33,874 nt of DNA from Opitutaceae bacterium. Its GTDB lineage: Bacteria > Verrucomicrobiota > Verrucomicrobiia > Opitutales > Opitutaceae. The notes below the pieces were generated by a model, which saw nothing but the letters and a program-made list of their open reading frames with translations, was not told the origin of the DNA and ran no database searches. The stretch lies in the NCBI GenBank assembly GCA_016715765.1, contig JADJZJ010000052.1, positions 1-33,874 of the forward strand. Reading direction: 5' to 3'. The translations under genes were made by a program, and so were the position numbers. Shown here in pieces: positions 1 to 6,085 of the stretch (position 1 is its first letter; each line of letters begins with the position of its first letter).

Positions 1-2
1 GA

Positions 3-146
3 CTACTTCCGGCGACCATCCATCGCGGCTGCGACCACGCGCACTGGGCTTGCGCCACCCGCACTGAGATTGCGGTGCGCCTCGAGGAACTGCTTTTCCA
101 GACCATCACAGCTTCAACTCCCAACTCCCATGCTCCTCTGTCTTGA
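3..146 (+). other. Possible 3' end of an upstream gene
   Basis: The third reading frame is open from the window edge to a TGA at 144-146 and ends in a charged stretch, EIAVRLEELLFQ. It would overlap the chosen coaX start by 17 nt. coaX often follows birA in other bacteria, but the visible piece is too short to recognise, and the same bases are also open in the coaX frame. This may be the tail of an unidentified gene or plain leader sequence. Confidence 0.25.
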
Positions 147-918
147 TGTCGGCAACAGCCAGATCCTCGGCGGGGTCTTCGACGGCGACACCCTGCGCTG
201 CACGTTCCGCAAGTCCACACACCCGCTTGCGACGTCCGACGAACTTGGCGTCTTTTTCGCCGCGGTGCTCCGCGCCCACGCGATCCAGCCCGAACAGATC
301 ACGCAGGTCGCGCTCTGCTCCGTCGTGCCGGCCGCGTTGCACTCGCTGCAGCGCGCGTGTGTCGAGTACCACCACGCCGAGCCGCTCATCCTGCAGGCCG
401 GGGTGAAGACCGGGCTCAAGGTGCTCTACCGCAATCCCCACGAGGTGGGCGCCGACCGCATTGCCAATGCGATTGGCGGCACGCTCCGCCATCCCGGCCG
501 GAATCTCATCATCGTGGACTGCGGCACGGCGACGACCCTCGATGTCGTCACCGCCACGGGTGAATATCTGGGCGGGGCGATCCTGCCTGGTGTCGGCGTT
601 TCCGCCGCGGCCCTCGCTGGCCACACCGCCAAGCTGCCCCACGTCCAGATCGTGCGCCCCGAGTCGCCGCTGGGCCGGACCACGGCCGAAAGCATCAATT
701 CCGGGCTCTACCACGGGCATGTCGGAGCCATCCGGCACCTGATCAGCTCCATCGCGGCCGAGATCTTCGCCGGCGCCAAACCCATCGTCATCGGGACCGG
801 CGGCTTTGCCCGCATGTTCGAAGCGGAGAAGCTCTTTGATGAGATCGTGCCGGAACTCGTCCTGGACGGCCTCAGGCACGCCGTGAAACTGAACCGTGAA
901 CCCGCCCGCCCGTCCTGA
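130..918 (+). CDS. coaX: Type III pantothenate kinase
   Basis: This cytoplasmic enzyme phosphorylates pantothenate, the first committed step of CoA synthesis. The 262-residue product has the family marks in order: the phosphate-binding DVGNS at residues 6-10, GADR at 107-110 (its Asp is the catalytic base in known CoaX proteins), DCGTATT at 130-136, the glycine-rich GGAILPGV segment, and GTGGFARMF near the C-terminus. The ATG at 130 was chosen because the family starts only a few residues before DVGNS; the frame is open further upstream without recognisable protein. Length is normal. panD follows after 6 bases, so two CoA-pathway genes are probably co-transcribed. Type III kinases are not inhibited by CoA in characterised members. 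Confidence 0.95.
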   Translation: MLLCLDVGNSQILGGVFDGDTLRCTFRKSTHPLATSDELGVFFAAVLRAHAIQPEQITQVALCSVVPAALHSLQRACVEYHHAEPLILQAGVKTGLKVLYRNPHEVGADRIANAIGGTLRHPGRNLIIVDCGTATTLDVVTATGEYLGGAILPGVGVSAAALAGHTAKLPHVQIVRPESPLGRTTAESINSGLYHGHVGAIRHLISSIAAEIFAGAKPIVIGTGGFARMFEAEKLFDEIVPELVLDGLRHAVKLNREPARPS

Positions 919-924
919 TTTCGC

Positions 925-1296
925 ATGCAACTGACCTTCCTCAAGTCCAAGCTCCATCGCGCCACCCTCACGGCCGCCGATCCCGATTACGAGGGTTCGA
1001 TCTCGATCGACCGGGCCCTGTGCCGGGAGGCGAACCTGAGCGAATTTGAACAGGTGGATGTCTATGACATCACCAATGGCGCCCGCTTCACGACCTATGT
1101 GATCTACGGCGAGCCCGGCCAGATCCAGGTGAATGGAGCCGCCGCGCAGCTCGTGAACGTGGGGGATCTCGTGATCGTGGCGGCGTACGTCCGGCTGCAA
1201 CCCCGCGAAGTGCGCTTCCACAAGGTGCGGATCGTCCTGTTGGCCCCGGGAAACAAGGTGACGTCCGCCCACTTGGCCGAGGTGCAGCCCGCGTGA
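925..1296 (+). CDS. panD: Aspartate 1-decarboxylase precursor
   Basis: PanD makes beta-alanine from L-aspartate for pantothenate synthesis. The proenzyme cleaves itself between Gly24 and Ser25, and the serine becomes the pyruvoyl cofactor. The 123-residue sequence keeps every expected element in E. coli-equivalent positions: Lys9, His11, the YEGS cleavage site at 22-25, Arg54, Thr57, Tyr58 and the VNGAA loop. It should therefore be an active decarboxylase that assembles as a tetramer. It lies 6 bp behind coaX. A degenerate paralogue lies about 1.1 kb downstream, which makes this copy the useful comparison. No terminator is seen directly after it; a GTAG-headed inverted pair follows. Confidence 0.96.
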   Translation: MQLTFLKSKLHRATLTAADPDYEGSISIDRALCREANLSEFEQVDVYDITNGARFTTYVIYGEPGQIQVNGAAAQLVNVGDLVIVAAYVRLQPREVRFHKVRIVLLAPGNKVTSAHLAEVQPA

Positions 1297-1365
1297 CGGA
1301 TAGTCCGGCATCGGACGGATTAAGGGAACGAAAGCCAATGCCGCTTCTACAGTTGGGGTGAACTA

Positions 1366-1446
1366 GTAGGGCAGGTCTGTGACCTACCCCTTTCACGTTT
1401 CATACGCATTGGGGCGTGCGAATGGCAGGTCAGAGACCTGCCCTAC
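1366..1446. repeat. Inverted pair of GTAG-headed palindromes (REP/BIME-like)
   Basis: A GTAG at 1366-1369 is followed by a hairpin around AGGTC-TGT-GACCT. On the opposite strand a second unit (1424-1446) has its own GTAG followed by an 8-bp perfect stem, GGCAGGTC over GACCTGCC. The two face each other, as in bacterial interspersed mosaic elements. A related single unit appears at 30483-30505. Confidence 0.6.
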
Positions 1447-1529
1447 GGCTGAAACGCTTTGTGCGAAGCCAACGGGATGATCCGTTAACTTTTCCACTAC
1501 TCCGTTCAGCGTAATTACCCCATCCAGGT

Positions 1530-1563
1530 TAGGGGTCTGGAGCTGTTGCGGCGTCTTAGCTTA
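1530..1563 (+). promoter_or_regulatory. Two-part promoter-like motif A
   Basis: TAGGGGT at 1530-1536 and GCGTCTTA at 1551-1558 (start to start 21 nt), followed by GCTTA. The same pair with the same spacing occurs at 4172-4205, and no other copy was noticed in the window. The 15-nt gap between GGGGT and CGTC would suit an ECF-type sigma promoter or a regulator half-site plus a -10 box. The function is inferred from the duplication and from the terminator about 60 nt downstream. Confidence 0.4.
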
Positions 1564-1662
1564 GTGACAAACCGGTGGTCCCAACCGGCCATCGGGGTCT
1601 GTCTCTGTTGTGTTGTTTGGTTGCTGCTGCCGGGGATTTCCCCGGCAGCAGCGCTTATTTTT
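1563..1662 (+). ncRNA. Candidate small RNA A ending in an intrinsic terminator
   Basis: Downstream of motif A lies about 100 nt with no convincing reading frame. It ends in a perfect 13-bp stem (GCTGCTGCCGGGG, 1623-1635, pairing with 1640-1652; ATTT loop) and a T-rich tail to 1662. A terminator this strong at the start of the cassette means a transcript ends here, either a small RNA or an attenuated leader of the genes below. Transcript ends are inferred. The partner unit is at 4205-4311. Confidence 0.4.
1623..1662 (+). terminator. Strong intrinsic terminator ahead of the cassette
   Basis: A perfect 13-bp GC-rich stem with a 4-nt ATTT loop is followed by GCTTATTTTT. The stem is perfect as read, and the tail is that of a rho-independent terminator on the plus strand. 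Confidence 0.7.
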
Positions 1663-1788
1663 CATCCCCTTTACCCCAATGACTTATATATCATGGCCAG
1701 CGCTCACTTGCAGTTTGACGGCGGGAATCACCCGCGAAGTGCAGAAGGATCCGCCGTTGCGCGCGGGTTTAGCGCAGGAGGGGCGGGT

Positions 1789-2136
1789 ATGAGGGATGGA
1801 ATCGACGTCCCATTGCCAGTCAGCGGTTGCGTGCCTCATCCGGCCCAATCTCTGGCCGCGCTCAAGTCCAGCAGTCACTGCGTTCTCTATCATGATGGAC
1901 CCTTGCTGGGCGACCAGGCTTGGCGGTTTCAACTCTATGGTCATTGCCGGACCGGCGATCTCTATGTGGAGATCACCGATGGCACGGTGGTCCACGTGCG
2001 CGCCTTTCATTCCGGCGTGGAGGACCTTTCCCCGGCGGAGCGAAAAGCCGGCATTGCCTGGCCGGACCTGTCGGAGGCCTTCGCCCTCGCGCGGGAGCTC
2101 CATCGCTCGGCGGCCTGTGGGCATCGCCAGACATGA
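1789..2136 (+). CDS. Unknown 115-residue protein, first gene of the cassette
   Basis: I do not recognise this protein. The ATG at 1789 is chosen because a strong Shine-Dalgarno (AGGAGGGG from 1776) lies just before it. The frame stays open upstream to a TTG at 1546, but that extension would translate through the terminator hairpin at 1623-1652 and is unlikely. The product has no signal peptide. Its middle reads like a small beta-rich domain (residues around GDQAWRFQLYGHC and GDLYVEITDGTVVHV) and it ends in a helix-like segment. Its stop overlaps the dehydratase start as ATGA (2133-2136), so translation of the two is probably coupled. The function is unknown; membership of the five-gene cassette is the only clue. 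Confidence 0.55.
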   Translation: MRDGIDVPLPVSGCVPHPAQSLAALKSSSHCVLYHDGPLLGDQAWRFQLYGHCRTGDLYVEITDGTVVHVRAFHSGVEDLSPAERKAGIAWPDLSEAFALARELHRSAACGHRQT

Positions 2137-2444
2137 GTCCCGGATCCTCGAGTTTACGGCCCTTGACCGATGCTGAAATTGCCTTCGCCCTGCGCGAGCT
2201 GCCGGGATGGTCGCATGCGAATCATGCCCTCTTGCGCAGTGCGTCCTTCCTGAGTTTTGATGACGCCATCTGCTTCATGATGTTTGCGGCCAGCGAGGCC
2301 GATGCCCTCGACCACCATCCCGATTGGAGCAATTACAACAACCGCGTCGAGATCCGCCTCTCCACGCATGACAACGGCGATCAGGTAACCCGGGTCGACC
2401 TGGAACTCGCGCGGCGCATGCAAGCCTTTTTGCCCCCATGCTGA
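2133..2444 (+). CDS. Pterin-4a-carbinolamine dehydratase-like protein
   Basis: Family members dehydrate 4a-hydroxytetrahydropterin so the cofactor of aromatic amino-acid hydroxylases can be recycled; the eukaryotic homologue DCoH also serves as a transcription coactivator. The 103-residue product matches the usual length. It carries the family core: LTDAEI and LPGW near the N-terminus, then DHHPDW followed by YNNRVEIRLSTHD, including the paired histidines and the later histidine of the active site. The ATG at 2133 overlaps the upstream stop as ATGA, and the 3' end overlaps the next gene by 7 nt. No phenylalanine hydroxylase is nearby, so pterin recycling for that enzyme is not supported by context. 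A regulatory or molybdopterin-related role is possible, but that is inference. Confidence 0.9.
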   Translation: MSPGSSSLRPLTDAEIAFALRELPGWSHANHALLRSASFLSFDDAICFMMFAASEADALDHHPDWSNYNNRVEIRLSTHDNGDQVTRVDLELARRMQAFLPPC

Positions 2445-2926
2445 CCAACCCTTCCTCTTACCGAAAAATGTTGCGGGCCTGCCTGCGGCCCCTGGTGGTG
2501 ACGGCGCTGGATCCCGGCGGTCCCGAGGCTCTCATGCTTGATCCGGAGCTGCTCTGGGCGGCGCGGCTGGATGAGCTTGAGCAGGTGGAGTTATGGACCC
2601 GCGGGTGCGATCGTGCGGCCTCTTCAGTCGGCCTGGGAACTGCAGGGGAGGTGCGGGTGTGCGGCAGCCTGACGCAAAAATTTATTCCCGGCGATGTCCT
2701 CACCGTGGTGGCTTATGCCTATGTGCTGCCTGAAGCAATGGGGACGCACCTGGCGCACTTTGTTGAGGTCGGCCCGGGCAATCGGGCGATTGAGATCAAC
2801 AGTCGCCCGATCAGGTCCCAGACGATTCATCCCAGCTATGTCCTGCCGGACAATGAGGAGGAACCCTGGGTCGGTCTCGCCATGCCCGCGGCCCGGTCAA
2901 CCGCATCGGGTGGACCGTCGTGGTGA
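2438..2926 (+). CDS. PanD-like protein lacking the pyruvoyl-forming serine
   Basis: A 162-residue protein that aligns without gaps to the N-terminal half of the true PanD at 925-1296. Shared landmarks are the TA.DP segment, LDELEQVELW against LSEFEQVDVY, the GD..TVVAY strand against GDLVIVAAY, and GPGNR against APGNK. The catalytic residues are gone. The Gly24-Ser25 cleavage pair is Glu30-Ala31 here, Lys9 is Cys, His11 is Arg, Tyr58 is Val, and the Asn of the VNG loop is Cys. It should neither self-cleave nor decarboxylate aspartate. The C-terminus is about 40 residues longer than PanD. It overlaps both neighbours. A regulatory or ligand-binding pseudoenzyme, possibly partnering PanD, is the best guess. 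The homology is read by eye. Confidence 0.75.
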   Translation: MLTNPSSYRKMLRACLRPLVVTALDPGGPEALMLDPELLWAARLDELEQVELWTRGCDRAASSVGLGTAGEVRVCGSLTQKFIPGDVLTVVAYAYVLPEAMGTHLAHFVEVGPGNRAIEINSRPIRSQTIHPSYVLPDNEEEPWVGLAMPAARSTASGGPSW

Positions 2927-3570
2927 GCGGCATGGCGAGCGATTGCGTCCCGATGTCCGAATTGCTGGCGACGGCGGATCCGGCCCGGCTGTTGCCCCTG
3001 ATTCAGGCGATGCTGGCGGATGTGCCCATCGGTCTGGTGCTGGTGGGGGCGGAGGGTACTGCGCTGTGGTTCAACGAGGAGGCGAGTGTGGTCTGCTCGG
3101 TGTGGAACGGCCGGCCCCAGGGCGGCGATGCCCTGCCGCTGGATTGCTCCGGGTTTGTCCTGCCGGAGGTTTTGCGCGCGGCGTGTCGCTCCCGGATCAA
3201 GGCCTTGATGATGACGGGAGAGGTTCCGCCACCCCTGCCGGTGGCCGAGCCCGATCGCGGGCTCTATGCACTGGTCCGCGTGCAGCTTCCGGCCGATGGC
3301 AGCGATCCGGTTTGCTACCTCAGGTTGGATTACCGCCGGCCGCGGGGTGACCGCCATCGCGAGCTATCCCGTTCCGCCCTCAATCTCCTGACGCGGCTTT
3401 CTTTCCGCGAGCGTGAGGTCGCCCTGCGGGTGCGGGAGGGGCTCACCACGCGGGAGATTGCGCAGGCCCTGCACCGCAGTCCGCTCACGATCAAGACCCA
3501 GCTTGCGGCCATTTTTCGCAAACTCGGCGCCAGGAACCGGGTGCATGTGGCCACGCTGATGAACGAGTAG
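2920..3570 (+). CDS. LuxR/GerE-type transcriptional regulator with PAS-like N-terminus
   Basis: This 216-residue protein has a C-terminal LuxR-type helix-turn-helix at about residues 150-213: LSFREREVALRV, then GLTTREIAQALHRS, then TIKTQLAAIFRKLGARNR. All are hallmarks of the GerE family. The first 130 residues look like a small sensor domain of PAS type (IGLVLVGAEGTALWFNEEA), with no receiver phosphorylation site, so it probably responds to a ligand or partner protein. The start could be GTG 2920, GTG 2923 (GTGA overlap with the upstream stop) or ATG 2932; translation is coupled in the first two. It is the only recognisable DNA-binding protein in the cassette and therefore the natural candidate to act on the repeated motif at 1530 and 4172; that link is inference. 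Confidence 0.85.
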   Translation: MVSGMASDCVPMSELLATADPARLLPLIQAMLADVPIGLVLVGAEGTALWFNEEASVVCSVWNGRPQGGDALPLDCSGFVLPEVLRAACRSRIKALMMTGEVPPPLPVAEPDRGLYALVRVQLPADGSDPVCYLRLDYRRPRGDRHRELSRSALNLLTRLSFREREVALRVREGLTTREIAQALHRSPLTIKTQLAAIFRKLGARNRVHVATLMNE

Positions 3571-3588
3571 GCCAAAAAGTGCAGGTCA

Positions 3589-4143
3589 ATGTCCGGTTTG
3601 AACCACAACCCCTCAGCCTCTGCAGTTACGCATCCGGTTTCACCGCCGGCCCCGCCAACGGATGCACCGGAGCCGGTCAACGCTCCGTTGCATCATCCCG
3701 GACTCGGCCAGGCAGGCCCGATTCATTCCTGCCGGTTTGAACAGCTGCCCGGGGAATTCACGGCCTGTTCGTTACCGCCCGGCACCGCACTGCCGGAATG
3801 GTTGGGTGGAGCATTTCTCAGCTTCTGTCACGGCGCCGCCGAGACCACGATCCTCTGTGCCACCGAACGGGTGCCGGACCATGTCACCGGGAATCGCGAC
3901 TGGCAGTTGTTGCACGTGACCGAGTCGGCCGGATTGTCACCTGGGCAACTCATCGCGGCCTTCATCTTTCCACTCAAGGCGCGGCATATTGATGTCATCA
4001 CTGCGGCAGGATCTCACGGGATTTGTTTTCTGGTCCGAAGGCATGCGCTGCCGACTGCGCTGATGGCCTTGCAGGAAGCCGGACACAAGCTTGTCGCCAG
4101 GACAGTGATTGAAAGTTTCCCGGTCGCATTTCTCGCGACCTGA
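3589..4143 (+). CDS. ACT_7-like amino-acid-binding domain protein
   Basis: This 184-residue protein has a proline-rich, probably disordered first 45 residues and then a domain resembling the ACT_7 (CASTOR-type) fold. Visible features are an 'LPPGTALPEWLGGAFLSF' strand, ATERVPDHV (the family has CPE.RVP), the .W.LLHV strand, and the final helix ALMALQEAGHKLV. ACT domains bind amino acids and regulate enzymes or transcription. Human CASTOR1 binds arginine; bacterial ACT_7 ligands are mostly unknown. It starts 18 bp behind the LuxR-type gene and closes the cassette. A sensor role next to a PanD-like protein would fit an amino-acid signal such as aspartate, but the ligand cannot be read from sequence. 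No catalytic domain is attached. Confidence 0.7.
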   Translation: MSGLNHNPSASAVTHPVSPPAPPTDAPEPVNAPLHHPGLGQAGPIHSCRFEQLPGEFTACSLPPGTALPEWLGGAFLSFCHGAAETTILCATERVPDHVTGNRDWQLLHVTESAGLSPGQLIAAFIFPLKARHIDVITAAGSHGICFLVRRHALPTALMALQEAGHKLVARTVIESFPVAFLAT

Positions 4144-4171
4144 AAATCCGCCGGTTCCGTGTGTCATAGAG

Positions 4172-4205
4172 TAGGGGTAAATCGTCCCTGAAGCGTCTTA
4201 CCTTA
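4172..4205 (+). promoter_or_regulatory. Two-part promoter-like motif B
   Basis: TAGGGGT at 4172-4178 and GCGTCTTA at 4193-4200, followed by CCTTA. The start-to-start distance of 21 nt is identical to motif A at 1530, while the bases between and around the boxes differ. Conserved boxes with unconserved spacers point to protein binding rather than recent duplication of a whole segment. Confidence 0.4.
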
Positions 4206-4311
4206 TGTTCCTAACTCCTTCGCTTGCCCTTGCATGGGGGCTACATGGATAAAGTGCAAGCAAGTCGGGCCGCTGCCGGTGTCACAACCGGCAGCGGCCC
4301 ATAAATTTTTA
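4205..4311 (+). ncRNA. Candidate small RNA B with two hairpins
   Basis: About 105 nt downstream of motif B has no credible ORF and folds into two stems. The first pairs CTTGC (4223-4227) with GCAAG (4260-4264) and TTGCA (4230-4234) with TGCAA (4255-4259), leaving a CC bulge. The second is the 14-bp terminator at 4267-4300. The architecture (motif, short transcript, terminator) matches candidate A at 1563-1662. It could instead be the 3' end of the cassette mRNA. The transcript start is inferred. Confidence 0.45.
4267..4311 (+). terminator. Strong intrinsic terminator behind the cassette
   Basis: A perfect 14-bp stem, GGGCCGCTGCCGGT (4267-4280) with its complement at 4287-4300, has a 6-nt loop and is followed by ATAAATTTTTA. 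It ends either candidate RNA B or the whole upstream operon. Confidence 0.8.
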
Positions 4312-4517
4312 TAGCGAATGACCGAATACTTAGCGCTACTAACCAGGTACTGTTATGCTATGACCACCGGGTTGAGGTCAGGAGGTGGTCGGAAGGTTAA
4401 GCCCTCCTGCGCCAAGGCTACGGAGGGCATCCTTCGCTGCGGACGACTCCTTTGCCGATGTAGATCTTACGTTGCCGACAGATGGCCGTGCCATCCGAAG
4501 CCCAACCGGGCGAAGGA
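4312..4517. other. Gene-free spacer with small hairpins
   Basis: No credible gene. It holds a GACCACC/GGTGGTC stem (around 4361-4391), a CGGAGG/CCTTCG palindrome of a kind also seen near 26014 and 26151, and a hairpin at 4490-4521 that reaches into the tRNA-Ser 3' end. Confidence 0.5.
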
Positions 4518-4607
4518 TGGCGGAGGAGGAGGGATTCGAACCCCCGGTGGACTTGCGCCCACGTCTGATTTCAAGTCAGGTGCCTTTAACCACTCAGCCA
4601 CTCCTCC
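4518..4607 (-). tRNA. tRNA-Ser (anticodon UGA), CCA encoded
   Basis: Read on the minus strand from 4607, the acceptor stem GGAGGAG pairs with CTCCTCC. The D-arm GGCTGAGTGGTTAAAGGC, anticodon loop CTTGAAA (anticodon TGA), a long variable arm typical of class II tRNAs, and a T-loop TTCGAAT follow. The encoded CCA is at 4518-4520. The closing base pair of the anticodon stem appears mismatched (C-A). A hairpin with GGATGGC/GCCATCC arms (4490-4521) contains the CCA and may act in 3' processing or termination. No T-run follows. Confidence 0.95.
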
Positions 4608-4736
4608 GAAACCGGAAGTTCAAGTTGAGAACTTGCCCGTTCAGGTCAACGGCGCAGATAGGCCCGGGTTCAAAATCGGAGACAGAGACGCAGCGGCATT
4701 TCTCCCGCAAATGCCACATTCGCCCGGCCTGCCGCC

Positions 4737-5945
4737 ATGAATCGCATGGGATGCCCGGTGATCGGCGTCGAAGAGATGCAAGGTCTCTACGGTCCGTTTA
4801 CGTTTCCGGAAAAACTGCTGCAGCAGATCTGGGTGCGCGGTGATTTCGATCAGGCAAACCTGACCGTGAATGATGGGCGGCGGCTGCAGATCGTGCATGC
4901 GGGCCGCTGGAATCTGCTGGGCGGACCGGACTTCAAGGACGCCCGGCTGAGGTTCGATGATGGCACGGAGATCACGGGCGACGTGGAACTGCACTTGTGC
5001 GCGGACGACTGGACGGCGCATGGCCATGCGGCGGATCCGGCCTACGACAATGTCCGACTGCATGTGGTGCTCTTTCCCGCCGGGGCCGAACAGTCCACGC
5101 TGGGCGGGCAGGGTCGCAAGATCCCGACCTTGGTGCTCCTCCCTTGCCTGCACCATGGGTTGGAGGAATATGCCGGTGAGGCGGCCATCGAGGGGCTGGC
5201 GGGCCGACCGCTAAACCGGCTCCTGGATGCCCTGCGTCAATTGCCCCTGTCCGAACTCGCGGCCGAACTGCAGGCCTGTGCCCAGACCCGTTGGCGGCAG
5301 AAGGTGCATTTTGCGCGACGACGCATCGAACGGTTGGGTTGGGTCGACGCCTGCCATCATGCGGCCCTCGAGATTCTCGGTTACCGCTACAACCGGGCTC
5401 CGATGCTGCGCCTGGCCGGACAATTCCCCCTGGCGGCGTGGGCGGGTGGGGCGGTTGACCTTGATCGCATCCATGCGGCGGAAGCCAGTCGTTGGAGTCG
5501 GCAGGGAGTGCGTCCGGCCAATCATCCCAAGACCCGGCTGCGTCAGTATGGGGCATGGGTCGCGGCGATGCCCGACTGGCCGAGTCAACTGGTTGCGTCC
5601 GTCACCGGGCTCCCCTCCCTGCCGACGGGGGTGCCGACGGGTGAATTGCGGAGGCAACACCGGCTGAGGGCGCTCCGGACCGACTGGGCCGGGCAGTTAT
5701 GCGCCGTTGCCGTGGGTGGCACCCGGCTGGACAACCTTGTCTGCGACGGCTGGCTGCCTTTGCTGTCGGCCCAAACGGGGAAGGATCTGTCCGGGCTCTG
5801 GCACCATTGGTTTCCCGGTGACCAACCCCCGTCCATGCGCAAGGCACTGCGCGAACTCGGGCTCATGGACGGCCGTTCCCAGCCGGCCTGTCAGGGCACT
5901 TTGCAGGGTTTGATGGGGCGCTGGCTGGCGGTTGGACTGCAATAA
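4737..5945 (+). CDS. DUF2851 family protein
   Basis: This 402-residue cytoplasmic protein matches the DUF2851 family, whose function is unknown. Characteristic stretches are LYGPFTFPEKLLQQIW at residues 17-32, the DGR...V.H.GRWN segment, LGGPDFKDARL, and TGDVELHL followed by HVVLF. DUF2851 proteins are frequent in Verrucomicrobiota, Bacteroidetes and Planctomycetes. The ATG at 4737 is the first in frame; ATG 4743 or 4776 is also possible because homologues start close to the YGPF motif. No operon partner is visible: the upstream neighbour is a minus-strand tRNA, and a separate promoter and terminator lie between it and nusA. Confidence 0.85.
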   Translation: MNRMGCPVIGVEEMQGLYGPFTFPEKLLQQIWVRGDFDQANLTVNDGRRLQIVHAGRWNLLGGPDFKDARLRFDDGTEITGDVELHLCADDWTAHGHAADPAYDNVRLHVVLFPAGAEQSTLGGQGRKIPTLVLLPCLHHGLEEYAGEAAIEGLAGRPLNRLLDALRQLPLSELAAELQACAQTRWRQKVHFARRRIERLGWVDACHHAALEILGYRYNRAPMLRLAGQFPLAAWAGGAVDLDRIHAAEASRWSRQGVRPANHPKTRLRQYGAWVAAMPDWPSQLVASVTGLPSLPTGVPTGELRRQHRLRALRTDWAGQLCAVAVGGTRLDNLVCDGWLPLLSAQTGKDLSGLWHHWFPGDQPPSMRKALRELGLMDGRSQPACQGTLQGLMGRWLAVGLQ

Positions 5946-5980
5946 ACCCGGCGGCGGCGGTGTCCCCGAGGCTGCGGGGC

Positions 5981-6009
5981 TTGACAAGCTTTGCAGCCGA
6001 CGAATAAGT
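5981..6009 (+). promoter_or_regulatory. Probable sigma-70-type promoter of the nusA operon
   Basis: A perfect TTGACA at 5981-5986 is followed after 17 nt by ATAAGT (6004-6009), a weak -10. The predicted transcript would start near 6015, just before the hairpin at 6041-6068, giving nusA a leader of about 70 nt. Confidence 0.55.
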
Positions 6010-6040
6010 TTACCGACTCAATAACACTCACTTTTAAATA

Positions 6041-6068
6041 AGTGGGCCCTGCGGCCCGCTTTTTTTTT
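6041..6068 (+). terminator. Intrinsic terminator or attenuator in the nusA leader
   Basis: AGTGGGCC (6041-6048) pairs with GGCCCGCT (6053-6060) over a CTGC loop, followed by a nine-T run. It lies downstream of the TTGACA promoter and 17 bp before the nusA ATG. It could therefore terminate operon transcription prematurely as well as end the DUF2851 transcript. A competing weak stem, CACTT (6029-6033) with AAGTG (6040-6044), would disrupt its 5' arm. Confidence 0.8.
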
Positions 6069-6085
6069 CCCATTTAACAAGCACT

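Noticed and set aside
1546..1788. N-terminal extension of the first cassette gene from TTG 1546, which would add a hydrophobic signal-like segment
   Set aside because: It would translate through a perfect 13-bp terminator stem and has no ribosome-binding site, whereas ATG 1789 has AGGAGGGG in front. It is kept as an alternative only.
4318..4740. Open frames covering the tRNA-Ser region
   Set aside because: They read through the complement of a clear tRNA and palindromes, with no homology.
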